Positions 1-6,388 are shown, counted from the stretch's first letter. The stretch: DNA of 6,587 bases from Bordetella parapertussis (GCA_945869935.1 CAMBSA010000104.1:1-6587); one strand, 5' to 3'. Made by a program: numbers and translations. Notes: generated from the letters alone by a model not told the origin.

Positions 1-173
1 ACGAAATCCTTTCCATGCCGAATGCGCGGCTCGATGCGGCGGGTTTCGGCAGCTGGGAAATACGCCAGTGGGTGACCGCTCTAGGCGTGGCGCACGACCG
101 CAAGCCACGCACGCTTGCCTACGAGGCAGTGGTGGAGTGGGACACCGGCTGCGCGGTCGCGATCTACGAGTGA
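1..173 (+). CDS. C-terminal fragment, possible class III (LigB-type) extradiol ring-cleavage dioxygenase
   Basis: The reading frame is open from the window edge (first whole codon at position 3) to a TGA at 171-173, giving the last 56 residues of a protein that begins upstream. The visible tail contains GSWEIRQWV, then a short linker, then YEAVVEWDTGCAVAIYE at the very end. This resembles the C-terminus of LigB-fold class III extradiol dioxygenases, which often end with an E-[IL]-x-N/Q-W helix followed by a Y-x-x-x-x-W/Y-x-TG-x-[GA] strand. The family assignment is from memory of that pattern. The metal-binding His/Glu residues of such enzymes lie in the missing part, so activity cannot be judged. 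If correct, it would open catecholic or protocatechuate-like rings in the cytoplasm. The next gene follows 45 nt later in the same direction, so co-transcription is likely. The frame is well supported; the function is tentative. Confidence 0.5.
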   Translation, partial: EILSMPNARLDAAGFGSWEIRQWVTALGVAHDRKPRTLAYEAVVEWDTGCAVAIYE

Positions 174-218
174 TGCGCGCAGGAAAACGGGTGGGAAACC
201 GAGTGGGAAGCTGAGCGG

Positions 219-1130
219 ATGCCTGCCGATTCCGGGAAGCCCTTGCGGATTGCCACGCTCGCGCTCGGCCTGCGCTCCACTGCGCAGAGCCTTGGCGTCG
301 TCGGACGTGAACTGGGTGTCTTCGCGCGGCACGGGCTCGACCTGTGCATCGTACGCGAGGAAACCGCCGGGCCGGACGGTGCGCGCGGACTGCTCTCGGG
401 CGAATTCCAGTTCGCCGAATTCGGTTCGGTGCCTATCGTGCAGGCGAGCATCGAAGGGCAGGACCCCTTGATTCTCCTCGCGGCCGAACCGGTGTCGGCG
501 CTGTATATCCTCGGCAATCATGACATCGATTCGCCGGCCAAGCTCTCGGGCGGCGCGATCGGCGTGCTCTCTCAGGCGGGACAGACCGGCTTTTCCGCGC
601 AGAAGATGCTCGAACGCTGGGGTCTCGCCGGCAAGGTCACGCTCAAGCCGCTGGGCACCTATTCGAAGATCTATGCGGCGCTAGGCGCGGGCGAGATCGC
701 GGGCGGCGTGCTCACCGCGGATTACCGGCTCGCGGGCGAGATCGCGCACGGCTTCGTGCAACTCGCTGACCTCGGCGAGGAATTCAAGTACCAGGGTCCG
801 GTGGTGGCGACCACCAGGCGGCTTCGCGACAGCGATCCGGAGCTTGTTGCCGCGGTGGTGCGTGCCTATGTGGAATCCATCCGCGTGTTCAAGACCGAGG
901 CGGCGCAGGTGGTGCCGGTGCTCAAGCGCCATCTCGGTTTCGTGGACGACGCACAGGCCGCGGCGATCCAGACGTTTTACGCGGCACGCTTTCGCGACTT
1001 TCCGCTCGCCTCCGACGACGGCATCGCGCGGGTGATCGCTTCCTTCGAAGCCACGCATCCCGGTGCGGAAAAACTCAAACCGTCCGACGTGCACGATCCG
1101 TCCTTCGTGAGCGCGGCAAGGGGAATCTGA
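219..1130 (+). CDS. NMT1/THI5-like ABC-type substrate-binding protein without signal peptide
   Basis: A 303-residue protein of the NMT1/THI5/SsuA-like substrate-binding fold (type II periplasmic binding protein). Family-typical parts, in order: an N-terminal strand LRIATLALG (9-17); LGVFARHGLDL (32-42); the LLSGEFQFAEFGS segment (58-70), which matches the usual 'L-x-G-x-x-D/Q-[FA]-A' ligand-side loop; the domain crossover GGAIGVLSQAG (111-121); then AALGAGEIAGGVL (153-165) and the C-terminal helices PELVAAVVRAYVESIRVF (207-224). Members are normally secreted or lipoproteins. Here the N-terminus (MPADSGKPLRIAT) has no basic-hydrophobic signal or lipobox and goes straight into the first strand. 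ATG 219 is the first start codon in frame after the preceding TGA at 171, with a GGAAG site 8 nt upstream (206-210), so no longer signal-bearing start is available. No permease or ATPase of the matching SsuBC/TauBC type is in the window. It probably binds a small ligand in the cytoplasm, or has an enzymatic or sensor role. Fold assignment is good; function is unknown. Confidence 0.8.
   Translation: MPADSGKPLRIATLALGLRSTAQSLGVVGRELGVFARHGLDLCIVREETAGPDGARGLLSGEFQFAEFGSVPIVQASIEGQDPLILLAAEPVSALYILGNHDIDSPAKLSGGAIGVLSQAGQTGFSAQKMLERWGLAGKVTLKPLGTYSKIYAALGAGEIAGGVLTADYRLAGEIAHGFVQLADLGEEFKYQGPVVATTRRLRDSDPELVAAVVRAYVESIRVFKTEAAQVVPVLKRHLGFVDDAQAAAIQTFYAARFRDFPLASDDGIARVIASFEATHPGAEKLKPSDVHDPSFVSAARGI
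1119..1124 (+). promoter_or_regulatory. Shine-Dalgarno site for the SDR gene
   Basis: AAGGGG lies inside the last codons of the preceding gene, 8 nt before ATG 1133. Together with the 2-nt gap after the upstream stop it fixes the SDR start and suggests translational coupling of the two genes. Confidence 0.6.
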
Positions 1131-1132
1131 CC

Positions 1133-1915
1133 ATGGATCTCGGCATTCGCGGCCGTACCGCGCTTATCACCGCTTCTTCCAACGGCATCGGCAAGCGTTG
1201 CGCGCTGACGCTCGCGGCCGAAGGCGTGAAGCTGGTGATCTGCGCACGCGGCCGCGAACGGCTGGATGCCACCGCGGCGGAAGTCGCGGCGATTGCGGGC
1301 GCGGACAATGTGCTCGCGCTCACCGCCGACATCGGCAAGACCGACGATATCGAGCGCGTCTGCCGCGAGGGCGAAGCAAAGTTCGGCGGCATCGATATTC
1401 TGGTTTTCATAGGCGGCTCGCCCAAGCGCGGTGCACCGGCAGTGGTGAATGAGGCGGATTTGCGCGATGCGTTCGAACTCACCGTGGTGCCGGCCTTCAC
1501 GCTCACCCGTCTGCTTGTACCCGGGATGAGGAAGCGCGGCTGGGGCAGGGTGGTGACGGTACAGGCGCGCTCGGTGCGCGAACCGATCGAAGATCTTGTC
1601 ACGTCATCGGCGACGCGGCCGGGCGTGGCGGGCCTGTTCAAGTACCTCGCCAACGAAGTCGCGGGCGACGGCGTGACGGTGAATACCATCGTTCCCGGCC
1701 GCATCAACACCGAGCGTTTCCGCGCCGGTGCTGAATACGCGGCCAAGGTGGGCGATGCCAGCTACATGAAGGACAAGGTCGGCGGTATTCCGATGGGCCG
1801 GCTCGGCGAGCCGCAGGAAGTGGCGGACGCCGTGTGCTACCTCGCCTCGATGCGGGCGTCCTATATAAACGGCGCCGCGCTGCAGGTCGACGGCGGCGTG
1901 ATCCGGGCGATCTAG
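1133..1915 (+). CDS. Divergent short-chain dehydrogenase/reductase (SDR family)
   Basis: A 260-residue protein of classical SDR length, with a Rossmann fold. The cofactor loop TASSNGIG (13-20) corresponds to TGxxxGIG, with Ala in place of the first Gly. A basic residue after strand 2 (CARGRERL, R39) suggests NADP(H) preference, and the adenine-side Asp is D66 (TADI). The PG motif is VPG (187-189), and the C-terminal IPMGRLGEPQEVADAVCYLAS and ASYINGAALQVDGG segments are textbook SDR. The catalytic tetrad is not: by alignment to FabG-type enzymes, the Asn, Ser, Tyr and Lys positions read T117, A145, S158 and R162, and the NNAG motif reads FIGG (92-95). I recall a recurring subgroup of proteobacterial SDRs, usually labelled 3-oxoacyl-ACP reductase-like, with a similar replaced YxxxK and an R-P-x-V-x-G helix start, so this is probably a real subfamily and not decay. 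The gene begins 2 nt after the preceding stop. The cytoplasmic substrate is unknown, and a classical dehydrogenase mechanism is doubtful. Confidence 0.88.
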   Translation: MDLGIRGRTALITASSNGIGKRCALTLAAEGVKLVICARGRERLDATAAEVAAIAGADNVLALTADIGKTDDIERVCREGEAKFGGIDILVFIGGSPKRGAPAVVNEADLRDAFELTVVPAFTLTRLLVPGMRKRGWGRVVTVQARSVREPIEDLVTSSATRPGVAGLFKYLANEVAGDGVTVNTIVPGRINTERFRAGAEYAAKVGDASYMKDKVGGIPMGRLGEPQEVADAVCYLASMRASYINGAALQVDGGVIRAI

Positions 1916-1918
1916 GGA
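1914..1918 (+). promoter_or_regulatory. Shine-Dalgarno site for the MarR gene
   Basis: AGGGA overlaps the SDR stop codon (TAG 1913-1915) and lies 10 nt before ATG 1929. The spacing is slightly long but workable. It supports the ATG 1929 start and coupling to SDR translation. Confidence 0.45.
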
Positions 1919-1928
1919 CGCCGCCGCG

Positions 1929-2435
1929 ATGCTCTCCACTCTGAAAAACGGCTACCCGGTGAGCGAGAGCATCGGCCATCTGATCAACCTCACCCATAGG
2001 CAGATCCAGCCGCTACTGGAGGAGCGGGTGCGCGAGTACGGTGTCTCGTACGGCACCTGGTTTTTCCTGCGCGCCTTGTGGGAGGAGGATGGCGTGAGCC
2101 AGGCGGCGCTTGCCGAGCGCGTCGGCGCCTCGCAGCCGACCACGCTCGCCGCGCTTCGCAAGCTCGCCGGGCTGGGGCTGGTCGCGCTCAAGGATGACCG
2201 GGCCGACCGCCGAAAATTCCGCGTCATGCTCACCGCCAAGGGGCGCGCGCTGCACGAAGTGCTGATTCCCCGCGTGGCTGAAATCAACGGCGTCGTGCTT
2301 CGCGGACTCTCGCGCAGCGAAGTGAACGAGTTGCGTAGAATACTCAAGCTCATCCAGACGAATGCGAAGGCGGACATCGCCGCATCGCATCCCCCCGCGG
2401 TGCGCGCGAAACGCGCCCGCAAGTCCGCGATCTGA
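1929..2435 (+). CDS. MarR-family transcriptional regulator
   Basis: A 168-residue winged-helix protein, usual MarR length with a slightly long tail. The N-terminal dimerisation helices run roughly 13-37 (IGHLINLTHRQIQPLLEERV). YGTWFFLRALWEEDGVSQAALAERVG (41-66) leads into the recognition helix SQPTTLAALRKLAGLGLV (68-85). The wing DDRADRRKFRVMLTAKG (89-105) has the D-x-R-x-x-R signature that defines the family. C-terminal dimerisation helices follow (LHEVLIPRVAEINGVVLRGLS, then VNELRRILKLIQ). The last ~15 residues are basic and probably disordered (RAKRARKSAI). MarR proteins usually repress a neighbouring catabolic or efflux operon and release DNA when they bind a small, often aromatic, ligand. 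This one lies between the SDR and the importer genes, transcribed with both, so it plausibly controls the cluster and itself. No clear inverted-repeat operator was found nearby, so the target site is unknown. Confidence 0.9.
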   Translation: MLSTLKNGYPVSESIGHLINLTHRQIQPLLEERVREYGVSYGTWFFLRALWEEDGVSQAALAERVGASQPTTLAALRKLAGLGLVALKDDRADRRKFRVMLTAKGRALHEVLIPRVAEINGVVLRGLSRSEVNELRRILKLIQTNAKADIAASHPPAVRAKRARKSAI

Positions 2436-2476
2436 ATCCACAAAGCAGATATTCACCCTTTACCAGGAGACTGCAC
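2436..2476 (+). promoter_or_regulatory. Short intergenic leader with strong Shine-Dalgarno before the binding-protein gene
   Basis: The 41-nt gap between the MarR stop and the binding-protein start is noticeably richer in A and T than its surroundings (CAAAGCAGATATTCACCCTTTA). It ends in AGGAGA at 2465-2470, 6 nt before ATG 2477, the best ribosome site in the window. That suits a periplasmic binding protein made in excess over its permeases. A promoter could lie here or in the 3' end of the MarR gene, but I see no convincing -35/-10 pair and no palindromic operator, so only the ribosome site is firm. Confidence 0.5.
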
Positions 2477-3688
2477 ATGAGCGAGAAGAAATTTACGCGC
2501 AGGGATGTCCTCACGATCGCGGGCGCGGCCGCCGGCACGATGATGGCGCCGGGCATCATCCGGGCGCAGTCGCGCTCGAACGCGCCGATCAAGGTGGGCG
2601 TCAACCTGCCGACCTCGGGTGTGTTCGCGCTCGTCGGCCAGGAGGCCAACAAGGGCATCCAGATGTATCTCGAATCGATCAAGCACACGGTCGCGGGGCG
2701 CAAGATCGAGGCGATCTTCGAGGACGAGACGGTGCAGGTGAACGTCGGCGTCGCGAAAGCCCGCAAGCTGCTGGAGAACGACGGGGTGCATGCGCTGATC
2801 GGCGGCGTCGCCACGCCGGTGATCTACGCCACGGCGCCACTGATCATCAAGGCACAGACGCCCTACATCATCACCGTGGGCGGCGGAGCCGAAATCACGC
2901 GCAAGTCCAAGCGCAACGACTATTCCTTTCGCACCAGCTACAACATCTGGGCGCAGACCTATCCCTTCGCCAAGTGGATCGCGCAGAACAAGACCAAGAA
3001 GGTCTACATCTTCTGCCCCGACTATGCGGCGGGCAAGGAATTCGCGGACGCCTTCAAGGCGGGCTTCACCGAGGGCGGCGGCACCATCGTGGGCGAGTCC
3101 TACGCGCCGCTTGCCACCCCGGACTTCGTGCCTTTCCTGACGAAAGTCGCGGAAGCCAAGCCCGAAGGCATCTTCGGTTTCTGGGCGGCGAGCGCGGCGA
3201 TCCGTTTTCTCAAGGCGGCCGACCAGCTCGGCATCAACCGCACATCCACCCTGTATCTCTCCGGCTTCGCGGTGGACTACGACACGCTGCCGCAGACCGG
3301 AAACGCGGCGATCGGCGCGGTGTCGGTGCACTCCTGGAACCTCGACCTGCCGAACGCGGCCAACCAGGCCTTCGTGAAGGCCTACGAGGCTCAGCACAAG
3401 GCCACGCCTTCCTATCTTCCTCTCTACGGGTGGGATGCTATGCGTGCGGTGGTGGCGGCGATCGAGAAGGTCAAGGGCAACGTCGAGGACAAGCCGAAGT
3501 TCGCCGCCGCATTCAAGGGTCTGGCGTTTGACAGCCCGCGCGGCAGGATGTCGATCGATGCCAACACCCACGACGTGGTCCAGGATCTCTACATCCGCGA
3601 GACGGTGGCGGGCGGCAAGACGATGCCGGTGTCCAAGGTGATCGCGACGCTGCCCAAGGCCGCCGATCCGTTCCCGGACAAGGGCTAG
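2477..3688 (+). CDS. Tat-exported Liv/HAAT-type ABC transporter substrate-binding protein
   Basis: A 403-residue periplasmic binding protein of the type I (Peripla_BP_6, branched-chain amino acid-like) family and of normal length. The N-terminus carries a twin-arginine signal: FTRRDVL (6-12, R8-R9), then a modest hydrophobic stretch LTIAGAAAGTMMAPG (12-26), with likely cleavage after IIRA (A30). The mature protein starts IKVGVNLPTSGVFALVGQ (38-55), the usual first strand and ligand loop. Next come ALIGGVATPV (106-115), the second-lobe strand VYIFCPDYAAG (176-186), GIFGFWAASAAIRFLKAADQLGI (231-253), YGWDAMRAVVAAIEKV (317-332) and the family-typical end FDSPRGRMSIDANTH (351-365). It should deliver substrate to the LivHM-type permeases directly downstream. 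Homologues in this family bind amino acids, amides, or aromatic and other organic acids, and residues alone do not settle which. Context (a possible ring-cleavage enzyme and a MarR regulator) favours an aromatic acid. Family is certain; ligand is inferred. Confidence 0.93.
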   Translation: MSEKKFTRRDVLTIAGAAAGTMMAPGIIRAQSRSNAPIKVGVNLPTSGVFALVGQEANKGIQMYLESIKHTVAGRKIEAIFEDETVQVNVGVAKARKLLENDGVHALIGGVATPVIYATAPLIIKAQTPYIITVGGGAEITRKSKRNDYSFRTSYNIWAQTYPFAKWIAQNKTKKVYIFCPDYAAGKEFADAFKAGFTEGGGTIVGESYAPLATPDFVPFLTKVAEAKPEGIFGFWAASAAIRFLKAADQLGINRTSTLYLSGFAVDYDTLPQTGNAAIGAVSVHSWNLDLPNAANQAFVKAYEAQHKATPSYLPLYGWDAMRAVVAAIEKVKGNVEDKPKFAAAFKGLAFDSPRGRMSIDANTHDVVQDLYIRETVAGGKTMPVSKVIATLPKAADPFPDKG

Positions 3689-3712
3689 TCGCGCATCCGC
3701 GGCACCTGACGC

Positions 3713-4591
3713 ATGTCCTTTCTCGCCGTCCAGTTCCTGAACGGGCTCGCCTTCAGCCTGCTGCTGTTCTTCGCGGCGGCGGGCCTGTCGATCTCCTTCG
3801 GCCTGCTCAACCTTGCGAACCTCGCGCACGGCGGCTTCTACATGCTGGGGAGCTACGTCGCGCTTGCGGTGTATGCGGCCACCCAGAGCTTCACGCTTGC
3901 GCTGGTGGTGGCGCCGCTGGTGCTGGCGGTGGTGGGCATGATCATCGAGTTGGGTTTCCTGCGGCATCTGTACCAGCGCGATCACCTCGACCAGGTGCTG
4001 CTCACCCTCGGTTTCGCCTACGTGATCTGGGACGTGGCTAACTGGATCTGGGGCGGTGCGGCCTACCTGTTATCGCCTCCCGAACTGCTCTCGGGGAAAA
4101 TCCAGGTGATGGGCCGCGACTACCCGGTGTACCGGGTCGCGGTGCTCGGTGGCGGGCTGGTGATGGCGGCGATCCTGCTCTGGATCGAGGCGAAGACAAA
4201 AATCGGGGCGGTGATACGCGCCGGGGTGTCGGATCCGCAGATGCTGCGCGCGATGGGGGTCAATGTCGGACTGGTATTCACCGTCGCCTTCTGTTTCGGC
4301 GCCGCGCTCGCGGGGCTGGGGGGCGTGGTGGGGGGGCCGATCATCGGCCTGTACCGCGATGTGGACTTCGAGATCCTCATGCTCGCCACCATCGTGGTGG
4401 TGGTGGGCGGCCTCGGTTCGCTCCGGGGCACCTTCGTGAGCTGCCTGCTGGTGGGGCTGATCGACAGTTTCGGCAAGGTCTATTTCCCGGATTTTGCGCT
4501 GGTGTCGATGTTCATCGTGATGGCGGTGGTGCTGCTCGTGCGTCCGGCGGGACTGTTCGGCGTGCAGCGCTCCATCCTGTCGGGCGCATAG
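3713..4591 (+). CDS. LivH-like ABC transporter permease
   Basis: A 292-residue inner-membrane permease of the branched-chain amino acid/HAAT family, full length for LivH. Hydrophobic segments fill most of the protein, for example 8-30, 45-81, 95-115, 141-159, 186-213, 222-235 and 262-277. Family marks are GLLNLANLAHGGFYMLGSY (30-48), the cytoplasmic coupling loop around IGAVIRAGVSDPQMLRAMGV (164-183), VVGGLGSLRGT (230-240) and the C-terminal RPAGLFG (277-283). It pairs with the LivM-like protein encoded next to form the translocation pore. An in-frame TGA at 3707-3709 directly precedes ATG 3713, so the start cannot be earlier. No good Shine-Dalgarno site is visible in the 24-nt gap after the binding-protein gene, which would keep permease synthesis below that of the binding protein. 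A dense G-run lies within the gene at 4312-4336. Confidence 0.94.
   Translation: MSFLAVQFLNGLAFSLLLFFAAAGLSISFGLLNLANLAHGGFYMLGSYVALAVYAATQSFTLALVVAPLVLAVVGMIIELGFLRHLYQRDHLDQVLLTLGFAYVIWDVANWIWGGAAYLLSPPELLSGKIQVMGRDYPVYRVAVLGGGLVMAAILLWIEAKTKIGAVIRAGVSDPQMLRAMGVNVGLVFTVAFCFGAALAGLGGVVGGPIIGLYRDVDFEILMLATIVVVVGGLGSLRGTFVSCLLVGLIDSFGKVYFPDFALVSMFIVMAVVLLVRPAGLFGVQRSILSGA
4312..4336 (+). other. G-rich tract with possible G-quadruplex potential inside the LivH-like gene
   Basis: Runs of 4, 6 and 7 G on the coding strand lie within 25 nt (4312-4315, 4318-4323, 4330-4336), separated by CT and CGTGGT. Splitting the 7-G run gives four G3 tracts, so a quadruplex is sterically possible in DNA or mRNA. 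The tract encodes the AGLGGVVGGP turn, using several GGG glycine codons although GGC dominates elsewhere. Function is unproven, and the tract may simply reflect the glycine-rich protein sequence. Confidence 0.3.
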
Positions 4592-4592
4592 C

Positions 4593-5567
4593 GTGGACAT
4601 CGTCTCGGAGGCACGCCGCCGGCGTGCAGTGATTGAGCTTGCAGTGCTGGTGGCCCTTGCCGCGCTGCCGTTCTTCGCCAACAAGCCCTTCTATATCACC
4701 GTCATCGCCGAGGCGATGGTGTTCGCGATTGCCGCAATGAGTCTCGATCTGCTGCTCGGCTACACCGGGCTTGCGTCCTTTGGTCATGCGGCTTTCTTCG
4801 GCATCGGCGCCTACACCGCGGGGCTGATCGGGGTGAACTACACCGCTCTCCTTCCGCTGACGCTCGGCGCGGCGATGCTGGTGGCCGCTGGCGCGGCGCT
4901 CGTCGGTGGCTGGCTGGCGATCCGCTCGGCGGGCATCTATTTCATTTTCCTGACGCTTGCGCTCGCCCAGATGGTGTATGCGATCTTATTCAAGTGGCGC
5001 AGCCTCACCGGCGGCGACGATGGGCTCTCGGGTGTGCCGCGGCCCTCGGTCTGGCCGTTCGACGCGATCATCGACACGTCCGACAACCGGGTGTTCTATC
5101 TGCTGACGCTTGCGATCTTCGCGATTGCCTACCTCGTTCTTCGTCGCATCGTGTCCTCCGGTTTCGGCACGGTGCTCATCGGCATTCGCGAGAACGCAGG
5201 GCGCATGACCGCGATCGGCTACAACGTGCAGGCCTACAAGATCGCCGCCTTCGTGCTATCGGGTGCCTTTGCCGGCCTCGCGGGCGGATTGTTTGCGCAT
5301 CTGTTCCAGCTGGTGTCGCCCGAGCAGGCGCACTGGCAGACATCGGCACTGCTGCTGATCATGGTGGTGCTCGGCGGCTCGGGCTCGCTGGTGGGACCGA
5401 GCGTCGGCGCGCTGATCGTGGTGCTGCTGCACAACGTGGTGTCCACCTATACCGAGCGCTGGCCGCTGATCATGGCGGGGACCTTCATCCTGGTGGTGAT
5501 GTTCGCGCGCGGCGGGCTGTGGGGGCTTGCAAGCCGTTACGTGATGCGGAAACGGGGCGAGGCATGA
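4593..5567 (+). CDS. LivM-like ABC transporter permease
   Basis: A 324-residue inner-membrane permease, typical for LivM. A short basic N-terminus (EARRRR, 6-11) is followed by membrane segments at about 12-28, 33-55, 61-80, 85-108, 113-133, 167-183, 215-237, 252-281 and 291-305. Family marks are the segment SLDLLLGYTGLASFGHAAFF (50-69), the loop TGGDDGL (139-145), the coupling loop IRENAGRMTAIGYNVQAYK (198-216), FVLSGAFAGLAGGLFA (220-235) and GGSGSLVGPSVGA (261-273). It forms the second half of the pore with the LivH-like protein. The chosen start is GTG 4593, 1 nt after the LivH stop. It keeps the usual first helix, whereas the first in-frame ATG (4713) would delete it. No clear Shine-Dalgarno site precedes the GTG, so translation probably depends on coupling to the upstream gene. 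The 3' end overlaps the next gene by 4 nt (ATGA). Confidence 0.93.
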   Translation: MDIVSEARRRRAVIELAVLVALAALPFFANKPFYITVIAEAMVFAIAAMSLDLLLGYTGLASFGHAAFFGIGAYTAGLIGVNYTALLPLTLGAAMLVAAGAALVGGWLAIRSAGIYFIFLTLALAQMVYAILFKWRSLTGGDDGLSGVPRPSVWPFDAIIDTSDNRVFYLLTLAIFAIAYLVLRRIVSSGFGTVLIGIRENAGRMTAIGYNVQAYKIAAFVLSGAFAGLAGGLFAHLFQLVSPEQAHWQTSALLLIMVVLGGSGSLVGPSVGALIVVLLHNVVSTYTERWPLIMAGTFILVVMFARGGLWGLASRYVMRKRGEA

Positions 5568-6388
5568 GCGAGAGCTCGATGGCAGGCGAAGGCCTCGTCG
5601 CCGACAAGGACGGCCTGGTGGCCGTGGCCATCACCCGGCGCTACGGCGGCTTCAACGCGCTCGAGAATGTGAACCTCACGGTGGCGCCGGGCGAGCGGCA
5701 TGCGCTGATCGGCCCGAACGGCGCCGGCAAGACCACGATGTTCCACATTCTCGGCGGGCAGGTGCCGCCGTCGGCGGGCAAGATCACCCTCGGAGGCGAG
5801 GACATCACCGCGATGGCGCCGTACCGCCGCGTGGCACTCGGCGTGGCGCGCACCTTCCAGCGCAACAATCTTTTCTTCGGCCTCACCGTGTTCGAGAACA
5901 TCCGGCTGTCGGTGCAGGCGCACACCTCGGCCGGGCGCAACCTGTTTCGCCTTGCTTCCGTGCATCGCGGCATCACCGAACGCGCGCAGCAGATCATCGA
6001 GCAGTTCGGGATCGAGCCGCTAGCGGGAAAGCTTGCCTCCGAGCTGTCCTACGGCGACCAGCGCAAGCTGGAGATCGCGGTGGCGCTCGCAGGCAAGCCG
6101 CGCGTGCTGCTGGTGGATGAACCCACCGCGGGCATGTCGCCGGCGGAAACCGCGGAAATGGTGACGGTGCTCGCGCAGATGCCTCGGGATATATCGCTGC
6201 TGATCGTCGAGCACGACATGGACGTGGTCTCGGCGCTCGCCGACCGCGTCACGGTGCTGCAGAACGGCCGCATGATCGCCGCCGGCACCTGGGACGAGAT
6301 CCGTGTGAACGAATTCGTGCAGATGGCCTATATGGGAGCGGCGCGCCCGCGCGCCGGGGGTACAAAGCGGCCCGGGAAGAAGCACTGA
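5564..6388 (+). CDS. LivG-like ABC transporter ATP-binding protein
   Basis: A 274-residue cytoplasmic ATPase that powers the importer. All nucleotide-binding motifs are intact: Walker A GPNGAGKTT (50-58), Q-loop Q99 in TFQRNNLF, ABC signature LSYGDQ (161-166), Walker B VLLVDE (181-186) with D-loop AGMS (189-192), and switch His H217 in IVEHDMD. The order GVARTFQ and EHDMDVV, with a YMG near the C-terminus, matches LivG rather than LivF. The start is ATG 5564, in a 4-nt ATGA overlap with the LivM stop and preceded by a G-rich purine stretch (GGGGCGAGG, 5554-5562). The frame stays open for 190 codons upstream of this ATG, but that part lies inside the LivM gene and has no ABC homology. ATG 5579 is an alternative start five codons in. 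A 16-residue basic tail (AARPRAGGTKRPGKKH) follows the usual family end and looks disordered. Confidence 0.94.
   Translation: MSESSMAGEGLVADKDGLVAVAITRRYGGFNALENVNLTVAPGERHALIGPNGAGKTTMFHILGGQVPPSAGKITLGGEDITAMAPYRRVALGVARTFQRNNLFFGLTVFENIRLSVQAHTSAGRNLFRLASVHRGITERAQQIIEQFGIEPLAGKLASELSYGDQRKLEIAVALAGKPRVLLVDEPTAGMSPAETAEMVTVLAQMPRDISLLIVEHDMDVVSALADRVTVLQNGRMIAAGTWDEIRVNEFVQMAYMGAARPRAGGTKRPGKKH

Noticed and set aside
172..213. A 13-codon open frame starting at ATG 172 in a TGATG stop/start
   Set aside because: It is too short, has no ribosome site suited to it and no recognisable feature.
171..218. In-frame continuity between the dioxygenase-like tail and the NMT1-like gene, separated only by one TGA, hinting at readthrough or a broken fusion
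   Set aside because: The 45-nt gap is short enough to be open by chance. The upstream protein ends in a natural-looking C-terminus, and ATG 219 has its own ribosome site.
1075..1746. A 223-codon minus-strand open frame opposite the SDR gene
   Set aside because: The product is Ser/Arg/Pro-rich with no domain, and the opposite strand encodes an unmistakable SDR.
2362..3531. A 389-codon + strand open frame overlapping the binding-protein gene
   Set aside because: It begins inside the MarR gene, its product is dominated by Arg, Gly and His, and it overlaps a clear family member with a good ribosome site in another frame.
3667..3678. Small hairpin TCCG-TTCC-CGGA near the end of the binding-protein gene as a terminator or attenuator
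   Set aside because: A 4-bp stem inside coding sequence without a U tract is too weak to be called.
2453..3985. A 510-codon open frame on the minus strand across the binding-protein gene and into the LivH-like gene
   Set aside because: Its codons sit exactly opposite the codons of the two + strand genes. A minus-strand stop there needs TTA, CTA or TCA on the + strand, which GC-rich genes avoid. Its product is low-complexity and rich in Arg, His and Asp, with no recognisable domain.
4394..4405. Four tandem GTG triplets in the LivH-like gene
   Set aside because: They encode a run of valines in a membrane segment, which is expected in this family, and the repeat is too short to be notable.
4994..5563. 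Long upstream extension of the LivG-like frame
   Set aside because: It lies wholly inside the LivM-like gene, has Arg/Ala-rich non-homologous sequence, and the ATGA overlap at 5564 is a normal start for this operon type.
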